A stretch of 64,000 bases of DNA, taken from contig DASQIZ010000045.1 of NCBI GenBank assembly GCA_035631315.1, forward strand, positions 86,035 to 150,034, given 5' to 3'. The position numbers and the translations under genes were made by a program. The stretch's first letter is position 1. Every line of letters begins with the position of its first letter. Below the pieces are notes generated by a model, which worked only from the letters and a program-made list of their open reading frames with translations, ran no database searches and was not told the origin of the DNA. This DNA comes from 40CM-2-70-7 sp035631315 (GTDB taxonomy: Bacteria; Gemmatimonadota; Gemmatimonadetes; Gemmatimonadales; GWC2-71-9). Positions 15,813-22,759 of the stretch are shown here, in pieces.

Positions 15813-17174
15813 GTGGCCGATCTCTTTCAGTTCTGGTTTGGGTGGGTCACTCCTGTGGGCCGGCGCCGGTATTTCCTTCACGGCGCCGGCCTCATGTTGT
15901 TCAAGTACTTGGCCGACACCGCGGTGGTCTGGTTCGCCACCGGCCACATGTGGACTCCTGCCGTCTACTTCAGTCCCCTCTGGACCGTCCGGCAACAGAC
16001 CCTGGGGCCGGGAAGCGATGGGCTCGCCCTTGGGCTGGCGATCTGGACCCTGCCATTCCTGTGGATCGGGGTCTCCCTCACCATGCGGCGTGCGATCGAC
16101 GCCGGCAGCTCGGCGTGGCTCGCCATCCTGTTCTTCATTCCGGGCGTCAACTACCTCGTGATGCTGGGGCTCAGTGTCGCCCCCACGGGCCGGCCTCGCC
16201 CAATTCCCGTTCCCGCCGAGATGGACGACCGGTTGCGGGCAGCCGTGTTCGCCATCGCGGGTGGCTTGGCGGTCGCGGTCCCCTCGACGGTCCTCGCGAT
16301 CTATTTCAAACAAGCCTATTCGACGGGACTCTTTCTGGGCACGCCGCTCACGCTCGGTGCGATCAGCGCCAACATCTACAACAGGCGGCAGCGGGCGTCA
16401 TACCTGGACACTGTTCCCGTGGTACTCCTGACGGTGGCGCTGGCGGGGGCAGTCATGATCCTGTTCGCGCTCGAGGGTCTTCTCTGCATCGCGATGGCCT
16501 TCCCCATTGCGGTGGTACTGGCCCTCATCGGTGCGGCTCTTGGGCGCGCCATCGCGTTGCGGTCACCCGAGCGGCCCGCCGCGACTCGAGCGGCGGCTCT
16601 CGCGCTGCCGTTGTTCATCCTCGCTGAGCCGGCCAAGGCGCCGGCCCCGATCCGCGAAGTCGTGACGACGGTCGAAATTGCGGCCCCGCCCGAGCGGGTC
16701 TGGAAGACGGTGGTGGCCTTCCCCGAGCTGCCGCCTCCCGCGGAGGCCATTTTTCGGGCGGGGGTGGCCGCGCCGATTCGCGCCCATATCGATGGGACGG
16801 GGGTTGGGGCGATCCGGTACTGCGAGTTCACGACCGGGGCGTTTGTCGAGCCGATCACCAGGTGGGATGAGCCGGCGGTGCTGGCATTCGATGTGACGAA
16901 GAATCCGGCGCCGATGAATGAGCTGTCACCGTACCGGAAGGTCTACGCGCCCCATCTCGATGGGTATTTCCAGGCCACCAAAGGAGAGTTCGAGCTGGTG
17001 GCACTCCCGGGGGGCCGCACGCGGTTGGTGGGACACACCTGGTACCGGATGGAGATGTATCCGCAGGTTTACTGGGAGGGGATGGCCGACCGGATCATCG
17101 AAGCCATTCATCGCCGGGTGCTCGAGCACGTGAAAATAGTGGTCGAGAAACCCGGCCCAGTTCCCGCGCCCTGA
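15813..17174 (+). CDS. DUF805-like membrane domain fused to an SRPBCC domain
   Basis: 453 residues from GTG 15813, one base after the EF-G-like stop. Residues 1-about 115 resemble DUF805 (FWFGWVTPVGRRRYF, helices, then a MRRAIDAGSSAW loop matching the RLHDxGRSGW pattern). Further helices run to about 270. The C-terminal 170 residues begin with a PIREVVTTVEIAAPPERVW start strand and continue to EAIHRRVLEHVK, which is the SRPBCC/START-like ligand-binding fold. A membrane-anchored lipid-binding or sensor role is conceivable but unproven. Its TGA stop lies inside the hairpin of repeat element copy 2. Confidence 0.8.
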   Translation: MADLFQFWFGWVTPVGRRRYFLHGAGLMLFKYLADTAVVWFATGHMWTPAVYFSPLWTVRQQTLGPGSDGLALGLAIWTLPFLWIGVSLTMRRAIDAGSSAWLAILFFIPGVNYLVMLGLSVAPTGRPRPIPVPAEMDDRLRAAVFAIAGGLAVAVPSTVLAIYFKQAYSTGLFLGTPLTLGAISANIYNRRQRASYLDTVPVVLLTVALAGAVMILFALEGLLCIAMAFPIAVVLALIGAALGRAIALRSPERPAATRAAALALPLFILAEPAKAPAPIREVVTTVEIAAPPERVWKTVVAFPELPPPAEAIFRAGVAAPIRAHIDGTGVGAIRYCEFTTGAFVEPITRWDEPAVLAFDVTKNPAPMNELSPYRKVYAPHLDGYFQATKGEFELVALPGGRTRLVGHTWYRMEMYPQVYWEGMADRIIEAIHRRVLEHVKIVVEKPGPVPAP

Positions 17175-17210
17175 GAGGGCGCTCTCGGCGCGGTCGCGGC
17201 CTGAAGGCCT
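17166..17210 (+). repeat. Hairpin repeat element, copy 2
   Basis: Stem GCGCCCT (17166-17172), loop GAG, AGGGCGC (17176-17182), then TCTCGGCGCGGTCGCGGCCT and AAGGCC. Compared with copy 1 at 13521, three consecutive stem bases (GGG versus CCC) and their partners have changed together while the stem and loop size are unchanged. A second short stem GGCC-TGAA-GGCC (17198-17209) follows. The stop codon of the preceding gene is part of the loop side of the stem. Confidence 0.75.
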
Positions 17211-17240
17211 TCACTGCCAACGCTCCGTGAGGAAGTGGGG

Positions 17241-17318
17241 ATGCCATTTGTAACTCGGGCTGTCACCATCAAGGCGGGCGCCGCGGGGCGCATCAAGCTG
17301 GTTCGGATTCAGACCTGA
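17241..17318 (+). CDS. Possible 25-residue small protein
   Basis: A short frame from ATG to TGA encoding a basic peptide (MPFVTRAVTIKAG, then RIKLVRIQT). GGAAG lies 5 bases upstream of the ATG, the only positive sign of translation. It precedes the DUF1304-cupin gene by 16 bases and could be a leader peptide or chance. No homologue is recognised. Confidence 0.2.
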   Translation: MPFVTRAVTIKAGAAGRIKLVRIQT

Positions 17319-17334
17319 GCTTGGAGGTACTGGG

Positions 17335-18105
17335 ATGCTCGTGGTGATGTGGGTGGCCGGGCTACTCGCGGGGGCGATTCATGTGCTGATCTTCGGCATG
17401 GAAAGCCTATGGTGGACCACGCCGAAGGTGCAGCTGCGGTTTCGGCAGACCCCTGAGCAATCACAGACCACAAGGCTTTTCGCGTTCAATCAAGGGTTCT
17501 ACAACCTCTTCCTGGCGCTGGGAGTGTTCGCTGGGTTGGCCCTGTTTCTGGCTGGACGCCCCGCCGTCGGGCACGCACTGGCGACGTTCAGTTGTCTGTC
17601 CATGCTCGGCGCGGCCTTGGTCCTGGTCGCATCGGCTCCGCAGATGAAACGTGGCGCGGTCATCCAGGGAGCGGCCCCGCTGATTTTCCTGGTGTTGGCT
17701 GCGGCTCGTCTCAATGCCCCGACTCCACCCACGGATCACGTGGTCGTGACGCCCGATCAGCTCAAGTGGACACCGTACTATGCGGGCGGCGAGCAAACCG
17801 TCCTGTTCGGGGACCCGAGCCGCCCGGGGCCCTACGTCCTCCGCGTCCGCTTCCCGGCGGGTCTCCACATTGCGCCGCACTACCACCTGGACAACCGAAT
17901 CGTCCAGGTCCTTTCCGGCACTATGCATTTCGCCCTGGGCGAATCAGGGGACACGACCAGAATGCGCGCGATACCGCCAGGCAGTATGTGGACGGAGCCG
18001 GCGCATATGACGCACTATGCGTGGACCGGCGATAACGAAGTCGTATTGCAAGTGGTCGGCACGGGACCGACCGGCACCGTGCCCATGCGGCCAGCGAAAC
18101 CATAA
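17335..18105 (+). CDS. DUF1304-like membrane domain fused to a ChrR-like cupin
   Basis: 256 residues. The first 125 form four transmembrane helices with the DUF1304 pattern (AGAIHVLIFGMESLWW, then FNQGFYNLFLALG). The remainder is a cupin: PAGLHIAPHYHLDNRIVQVLSGTMHFALG supplies metal-ligand histidines and HMTHYAWTGDNEVVLQVVGTGP the second motif. Fusion of these two modules is unusual; in databases they normally occur as separate proteins. ATG has GGAGG 8 bases upstream. The cupin might sense an oxidant or small ligand at the membrane, but this is only inference. It ends against the convergent KamA gene with a shared hairpin. Confidence 0.82.
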   Translation: MLVVMWVAGLLAGAIHVLIFGMESLWWTTPKVQLRFRQTPEQSQTTRLFAFNQGFYNLFLALGVFAGLALFLAGRPAVGHALATFSCLSMLGAALVLVASAPQMKRGAVIQGAAPLIFLVLAAARLNAPTPPTDHVVVTPDQLKWTPYYAGGEQTVLFGDPSRPGPYVLRVRFPAGLHIAPHYHLDNRIVQVLSGTMHFALGESGDTTRMRAIPPGSMWTEPAHMTHYAWTGDNEVVLQVVGTGPTGTVPMRPAKP

Positions 18106-18109
18106 ACGA

Positions 18110-18141
18110 AAGCGGGAAGAGTCAGACACCGCTTCCCGCTT
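18110..18141. terminator. Bidirectional hairpin terminator
   Basis: A perfect 10-bp stem, AAGCGGGAAG (18110-18119) with CTTCCCGCTT (18132-18141), and a 12-base loop lies 4 bases past the DUF1304-cupin stop and 22 bases past the convergent KamA stop. The stem is built from the heptamer repeat at 18130-18171. Confidence 0.65.
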
Positions 18142-18171
18142 CCCTCCTCACTCTTCCCATTCCCTACCCGA
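18130..18171. repeat. Heptamer tandem repeat at the kamA 3' end
   Basis: Six consecutive 7-base units: CGCTTCC, CGCTTCC, CTCCTCA, CTCTTCC, CATTCCC, TACCCGA. The KamA stop codon (18164-18166) lies inside the array. Inverted units (GCGGGAA, GAGTCAG) precede it and create the terminator-like hairpin. Confidence 0.8.
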
Positions 18172-19261
18172 CGAGAATCGGCTCCAGCTCGGGAGCTTCC
18201 TCGGGTACGTACGGCTGTTTGTACTTGAACCGCTTGCCCGTGTAGTTCCTCAAGACCACTTCCTTGTCCGTGATCTTCACCACGTACTCGGGGAGGAGCG
18301 GAATCTTCCCGCCGCCTCCGGGGGCATCGATCACGAAGTGCGGGACCGCTAACCCTGAGGTCCAGCCACGCAGCGCCTTCACGATCTCAAGACCCTTCTC
18401 CACCGTCGTCCGGAAGTGCTCCGCGCCCGCGACCTGGTCGCACATGTAGATGTAGTACGGCCGGACCCGCGCGGCGAGCAGCTTCTGCATCAGCTTCTTC
18501 ATCACCGCCGGATCGTCGTTCACGCCCTTCAGGAGGACGGTCTGGCACCCCAGCGGGATCCCGGCGTCCGCCAGCATCCCCAGGCCCTTGACCGCCGCGG
18601 GCGTGAGCTCGTCCGGGTGGTTGAAGTGCGTGTTGATGTAGAACGGATGGTACTTCTTGAGGATCGCGCAGAGCTCCGGCGTGATCCGCTCCGGCAAGTG
18701 ACACGGGACCCGGCTCCCGATCCGGATGACCTCGAGATGGGGAATGGCCCTCAGGCGCTTCAGGATGTCGTCGATCCGGCGGTCCGACAGGAGCAACGGA
18801 TCACCGCCGGACATGATGACGTCCCGGATCTCGGTGTGGTGCTCAAGGTACTGGAAGGCCGACTCGAGCTGGGACATCGGGATCTTCTCGGGGTCCCCGA
18901 CCTTCCGCCGGCGGGTGCAGAACCGGCAGTACGACGCACAGACAGGGCTCACCAGGAACAGGGCCCGGTCGGGGTAGCGGTGGGTGATGTTCGGCACCGG
19001 CGAATGCGCGTCCTCCGCGAGCGAATCCACGATCCCGTCGTGCACCTCGAGCTCCTGCACGCTGGGCACGTACTGGCGCCAGATGGGATCGTCGGGGGAC
19101 TTGATCAGGTCGACCATCGCGGGCGAAATCCGGAATTCGAAGTTCTCCGCCGCCTGCCGGAGACGATCGAGCTCCGGGAAGTGCTCGGGGCCGAAGCGGG
19201 CCGCCAGCACCTCCAGGGACGCGATGCTCTTCTTACGAAGCAGTTCTTGCCAGGACTCCAT
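18164..19261 (-). CDS. kamA: Lysine 2,3-aminomutase, radical SAM (KamA family)
   Basis: 365 residues converting L-lysine to L-beta-lysine with [4Fe-4S]/SAM and PLP. The radical SAM cysteines are C108, C112 and C115 (CASYCRFC). The PLP lysine is K319 in DAPGGGGK. D275 and D312 fall at the same distances from the PLP lysine as the two Asp that bind the substrate epsilon-amino group in the clostridial enzyme, so lysine rather than glutamate is the expected substrate. At 365 residues it is shorter than the 416-residue clostridial enzyme. Last gene of a four-gene operon; its ATG overlaps the GNAT gene by 29 bases. Confidence 0.93.
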   Translation of the reverse strand: MESWQELLRKKSIASLEVLAARFGPEHFPELDRLRQAAENFEFRISPAMVDLIKSPDDPIWRQYVPSVQELEVHDGIVDSLAEDAHSPVPNITHRYPDRALFLVSPVCASYCRFCTRRRKVGDPEKIPMSQLESAFQYLEHHTEIRDVIMSGGDPLLLSDRRIDDILKRLRAIPHLEVIRIGSRVPCHLPERITPELCAILKKYHPFYINTHFNHPDELTPAAVKGLGMLADAGIPLGCQTVLLKGVNDDPAVMKKLMQKLLAARVRPYYIYMCDQVAGAEHFRTTVEKGLEIVKALRGWTSGLAVPHFVIDAPGGGGKIPLLPEYVVKITDKEVVLRNYTGKRFKYKQPYVPEEAPELEPILVG

Positions 19262-19733
19262 GTGTCAGGTCCTTGAGATAGATCACCAGGTCATCCCCGG
19301 GCGCATAGTATTCCGGGATTACCGCGGTCCTGGTGTACCCGCGGGCCTCGTAAAACCCGCGCGTCGGCGCATAGTCCGCGCGCGATGACGTCTCTACCAC
19401 GACTAGCCGACAGCCACCGGCCATCAGCTCTTGTTCGACGTGCTTGAGGAGCTGGGATCCGATGCCCGCTCCGTGTTGCTCCCGGGCCACCACGATCCAG
19501 TAGAGGTCCCAGGTCCCTTCCGTGCCGGGCGTGGGGCCCCAGCACGCGTATCCCATCAGCGCATTGCCGGCGAAGGCCCCGATGAACCGGTAGTCCTCGT
19601 CGCCGTTCAGGTGCTCATCGAGCAGCTCGACCGCGGTCGCCACTTCTTCCTCGCGGAAGAAGCCGGTCTCCCGGGTCAGACGCTCGAGTCGCTCTCTATG
19701 CCCTGGACCGATGGGGCTGAGCGAGCAATTCAC
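19233..19733 (-). CDS. GNAT acetyltransferase in the kamA operon (candidate beta-lysine acetyltransferase)
   Basis: 166 residues from GTG 19733. GNAT fold: RLTRETGFFREEEVATAVELLDEHL at the N-terminus, beta4 DLYWIVVAREQHGAGIGSQLLKHVE carrying the acetyl-CoA loop, then YAPTRGFYEARGYTRTAVIPEYY. In archaea and some bacteria a GNAT enzyme (AblB) acetylates beta-lysine made by a KamA-type mutase (AblA) to the osmolyte N-epsilon-acetyl-beta-lysine. AblB is longer, so this protein is only a candidate for an analogous step. It overlaps the upstream ATP-grasp gene by 38 bases and kamA by 29. An ATG at 19760 is possible but would deepen the overlap. Confidence 0.85.
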   Translation of the reverse strand: MNCSLSPIGPGHRERLERLTRETGFFREEEVATAVELLDEHLNGDEDYRFIGAFAGNALMGYACWGPTPGTEGTWDLYWIVVAREQHGAGIGSQLLKHVEQELMAGGCRLVVVETSSRADYAPTRGFYEARGYTRTAVIPEYYAPGDDLVIYLKDLTHGVLARTAS

Positions 19734-20703
19734 GGGCCGCCCTGGCTCCCTGAGCCTCACGCAGGGCCACTTCGGCCACCCGGCGCACCAGCTCGGCGTA
19801 GTCCCACCCCGCGGCCTTGGCCATCCGCGACAGCCCGGCCTCGTCGGTCAGGTCAGGATTCGGGTTCACCTCGAGCACCCACGGGCGCCCGGTGTCGTCC
19901 ACCCGCATGTCCACCCGGCCGTATCCCTTCCCCTGCATGGTCTGCCACGCCTTCTCGGCTACACGGACCAACCGGTCTGCCAGGCGCTGGGAGATGGGGG
20001 CGGGCACAATGGGCTGGCTGCCGAGGTCCTCTTCCGATCCCGCGTGCCACTTGGCGGCGTAGGTGAGGATGGGCCAGGCACCCTCGGGCATGCCCGTGAA
20101 ATCGATCTCGGACACCGGGAGCACCCGGTTTCCGACGAATCCGACATTGAACTCGCGCCCCGCGATGTACTGCTGGACGAGCACCTCGTCGAACTGCTCG
20201 GTCATCGCGGCGACGCGAGCTCGCAGCGCCTTCCGGTCCGTCACCACCGAGCCCCGGTCGAGTCCCGCACTCGCGTCCTCGGCTGCAGGCTTCACGATGG
20301 CGGGCAGGGGGAAGTCGTCGGGGATCCGGTCGTGGGTGGTGGTCCACTGAGGGATCGGCAGCCCCGCCTGAAGCAGGATGGCGTTCGCGACGGTCTTGCG
20401 CCGGCACGCCGCGACTGTCCAGGAGCCGCACCCGGTGAAGGGGATCCCTTCGAACTCGAGCGCCGCAACGACGTGGTCTTCCCAGACTGCAACTCCGTGC
20501 ACTCCTTCGCACAGGTTGAAGACCAGGTCTGCCCGCTTGGAAGCCTGGAGCCACTTGAGGTCGTGCCGGACGCCGACCTTCTGCACCTGATGGCCCATGT
20601 CGGCGAAGATCGCACCGATCTCGTCGACGGCCTTCATCACCCCAGCGATGTCTTCGGTGGTCCAGTCGGGGGCGCCGGGGTCGTAGAGGATGACGAGCTT
20701 CAC
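19696..20703 (-). CDS. ATP-grasp ligase, D-Ala-D-Ala ligase-like (second of pair)
   Basis: 335 residues from GTG 20703, which overlaps the previous stop as GTGA. D-alanine ligase-like ATP-grasp fold: N-terminal domain (1-about 95, KLVILYDPGAPDW, FNLCEGVHG), middle domain with KPAAEDASAGLDRGSVV and the EVLVQQYIAGREFNVGF grasp strand, and a C-terminal metal site (RVDMRVDDTG, then LEVNPNPDLTDEAG). Two non-identical ligases of this type side by side are not needed for peptidoglycan. With a beta-lysine-forming mutase downstream, they may build amide bonds onto a beta-amino acid. The true substrates are unknown. Confidence 0.85.
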   Translation of the reverse strand: MKLVILYDPGAPDWTTEDIAGVMKAVDEIGAIFADMGHQVQKVGVRHDLKWLQASKRADLVFNLCEGVHGVAVWEDHVVAALEFEGIPFTGCGSWTVAACRRKTVANAILLQAGLPIPQWTTTHDRIPDDFPLPAIVKPAAEDASAGLDRGSVVTDRKALRARVAAMTEQFDEVLVQQYIAGREFNVGFVGNRVLPVSEIDFTGMPEGAWPILTYAAKWHAGSEEDLGSQPIVPAPISQRLADRLVRVAEKAWQTMQGKGYGRVDMRVDDTGRPWVLEVNPNPDLTDEAGLSRMAKAAGWDYAELVRRVAEVALREAQGARAARELLAQPHRSRA

Positions 20704-21767
20704 GCGATCGCCTCTTCGGCGCCCGCCACCAGCTCGCGGCCATGGATGCGCTTCCAGGCGATCCGGACGACTTCCTGGATCAGCTGGTCGTAGGTCATGC
20801 CGGCGACCCGTGCGGCCTTGGGCATGCACGAGTTCATCTTCGGGTCGGGGATGATTCCGGGCAGCGGATTCAGCTCGACGACGTTCGGAATGCCTTTGGC
20901 GTCGAGCCGGACGTCGATCCGGGACCAGTCGCGGCAGCCGAGGGCGTAGTAGGCACCGAGGGACACGCGTTCGATCGAGGCACGGAGGTCATGGGGGATC
21001 CGCGCGGGGCACTCGTAGATCTCCAGCTGATGCTCGGCGTCGTCCCAGAGCCACTTGGCTTCGTAGCCGTAGACCGGCGTCGCGCCCGCCGGCAGCGTGG
21101 TGAAGTCGAATCCGACGATCGGGAGGCACCGGGCTTCGGGACCGTTGCCGAGGATGGCGACGGTGAATTCCCGGCCGGGGAGGTAGGTCTCGATCAGGAC
21201 GGGCTGGCGGTACTCATCTAATAGAAAGAGCGTCCGCTCCCGGAGCCGGGCCTCAGATTCGCATAAGTTGTTGGCAAATATGCCTTTACCGGATCCCTCC
21301 GCTACGGGCTTCACGAAGAGCGGGAAGGCCAGATGGGCAGCCGAAATGACGCGGTTCAGGTCCTCAGGCTCAGACACCAGAGCAAAGGGCGCCGTGGGGA
21401 TCCCGCGGTAGGCGAGGATCTCCTTGGTACGCGCCTTATGGAGCGTCAGCGAGAGCGTGAGCGGGTCGGAGGCGGTATACGGGACGCCCAAGTACTCGCA
21501 GATCGCGGGCACGTGCGCTTCGCGATTCGGGCCCGAGAGCCCCTCGGCCATGTTGAAGACGATGTGCGGGCGGGCGAGGGCGAGTTTCTGCGGGAAGGTG
21601 GCGTCGGCTTCGAGCCGGATGACGCTGCCGAAGAGACCGAGGGCCTGCTCCACCGCGTCGATGGTGGAAGGCTCGTCCCACTCGACATACGCGTCGGTGG
21701 TACTGGCTGGGTCGTCCGCTCCCAAGGCGGATCGAGGTTTCTCGTTGTAGGCGAGACCGATTCGCAT
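20700..21767 (-). CDS. ATP-grasp ligase, D-Ala-D-Ala ligase-like (first of pair)
   Basis: 355 residues from ATG 21767. MRIGLAYNEKPR starts the N-terminal domain; ATP-binding features are FVKPVAEGSGKGIF (glycine-rich loop), VLIETYLPGREFTVAILGNG, and the metal site RIDVRLDAKG with VVELNPLPGIIPDP. It is the first gene of the operon with the second ligase, the GNAT and KamA. GGAGG lies about 13 bases upstream, rather far. A TTGACA on the minus strand at 21839-21834 could be the -35 of the operon promoter, though no good -10 is seen. Distinct from its neighbour by a longer insert near residue 30, so not a recent duplicate. Confidence 0.85.
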   Translation of the reverse strand: MRIGLAYNEKPRSALGADDPASTTDAYVEWDEPSTIDAVEQALGLFGSVIRLEADATFPQKLALARPHIVFNMAEGLSGPNREAHVPAICEYLGVPYTASDPLTLSLTLHKARTKEILAYRGIPTAPFALVSEPEDLNRVISAAHLAFPLFVKPVAEGSGKGIFANNLCESEARLRERTLFLLDEYRQPVLIETYLPGREFTVAILGNGPEARCLPIVGFDFTTLPAGATPVYGYEAKWLWDDAEHQLEIYECPARIPHDLRASIERVSLGAYYALGCRDWSRIDVRLDAKGIPNVVELNPLPGIIPDPKMNSCMPKAARVAGMTYDQLIQEVVRIAWKRIHGRELVAGAEEAIA

Positions 21768-21894
21768 TGGTCTCGGATTACCTCCTACAAAAAAAGGCCG
21801 CACTATGTCGGCGGTCTAACTACACCAACGTGATGTCAATGAAGAGAATAGGGTGAATCGGTAGGATGCGCAATAGGGTAAGTCGAAAAAATCG

Positions 21895-21975
21895 GAGTGC
21901 GGACTGCGGAATGTCGAGTGAATCGTCGACGGTTTTTCTCACTCCGCATTCCGAACTCGTCACTCCGCACTACTC
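21895..21975. repeat. Heptamer repeats in inverted arrangement at the thyX 3' end
   Basis: Units of 7 bases: ACTCCGC (21941), ATTCCGA (21948), ACTCGTC (21955), ACTCCGC (21962), ACTACTC (21969). Facing them are inverted units of the same register (GAGTGCG 21895, GACTGCG, GAATGTC, GAGTGAA). GGAATG...GAGTGA can pair with TCACT...CATTCC around a loop that contains TTTTT. The thyX stop codon (21974-21976) begins in the last unit. Confidence 0.8.
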
Positions 21976-22726
21976 AGACTTTGTGATAGACAACTCTCGC
22001 TGCTTCTCCCCCGTCTTCGGGTTTGTAGGTCTCGAAGTCGGAGAAAAACGCAGGTGCGTCCTTCGACAACGCCGCAAGACACGCGACCGCCATGCGACGG
22101 ATCTCGAGCTCGGCGCCCTCGCCGGTTCGCAATTCGAGCATCGTGCGCCAGGCGCGGGCGTTTCCCGACACGACGATCTTCACTTCGGTGGCATTAGGGA
22201 GCACACTCCGTGCCGCCTCTCGCGCCATTTTCCGCCGATGGACCTTGTCGGCGACCCAGGAGTAGCGCTCCATCAACCCCTCCACCGCTCTCACGTAGGC
22301 CGCCTGCGCTTCTTCGACCTGTTTGGTCCAGTCCGTCTCGAGTTTGGCATCTCCGATGATGGCCGGCGGCATCACGAAGGCGGCATGGGACTCGTCGACA
22401 TAGCGCTGCGAGAGCTGGGAGTACCCGAAACCTGCGCGGTGGCGCACCAGTTCATGGGAGCAGGATCGGGAAATGCCCTCGATGAGGAGGACGTACACCG
22501 CGTGCTCCAGCACCGACCCGTGCCCCTGCTTCTTGATGTTCTCGAGGTACTCGGGCGTGGTGCGGGCGACGGGATTGTGCTGACTCATGTAGCAGATCCG
22601 TCCCGCGAATTCGGCCAACCGCTCACCGTCCGAAGCGTCCCCGTTCCATTTGACCGGCAGGTGTTCCGGCTCGACGAACTGGGGGCGAGCGATGAGGGTG
22701 ATCCGGGGCGCGCGGAAGATTTCCAT
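21974..22726 (-). CDS. thyX: Flavin-dependent thymidylate synthase
   Basis: 250 residues. ThyX converts dUMP to dTMP using methylene-tetrahydrofolate, FAD and NADPH. The family signature R-H-R-x7-S is seen as RHRAGFGYSQLSQRY near residue 95, with the FAD-contacting HGSVLEH about 25 residues before and SVLPNATEVKIVVSGNARAWR after. The length matches the family. A dCMP-deaminase-like gene supplying dUMP lies 12 kb away (34269-34769). The heptamer repeat array contains its stop. Confidence 0.96.
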   Translation of the reverse strand: MEIFRAPRITLIARPQFVEPEHLPVKWNGDASDGERLAEFAGRICYMSQHNPVARTTPEYLENIKKQGHGSVLEHAVYVLLIEGISRSCSHELVRHRAGFGYSQLSQRYVDESHAAFVMPPAIIGDAKLETDWTKQVEEAQAAYVRAVEGLMERYSWVADKVHRRKMAREAARSVLPNATEVKIVVSGNARAWRTMLELRTGEGAELEIRRMAVACLAALSKDAPAFFSDFETYKPEDGGEAARVVYHKV

Positions 22727-22738
22727 GAGTGCGGTGCC

Positions 22739-22759
22739 AGGGGTCAGGGGTCAGGTGCC
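22739..22759. repeat. Heptamer repeat at the 3' end of the GlcD-like gene
   Basis: Consecutive 7-base units of the GGGGTCA type (GGGGTCA, GGGGTCA, GGTGCCA) lie between thyX and the GlcD-like gene. On the minus strand the unit reads TGACCCC and supplies the TGA stop of the GlcD-like gene (22751-22753). The same heptamer occurs in front of gyrA (45331-45337). Confidence 0.75.

Noticed and set aside
19696..21767. The ATP-grasp pair as ordinary peptidoglycan ddlA/ddlB
   Set aside because: Two different copies in a kamA-GNAT operon without mur or fts genes fit a separate pathway better.
21811..21839. Full promoter for the ATP-grasp operon
   Set aside because: TTGACA is perfect on the minus strand, but no acceptable -10 occurs at 16-18 bases, so it is noted only as a possible -35.
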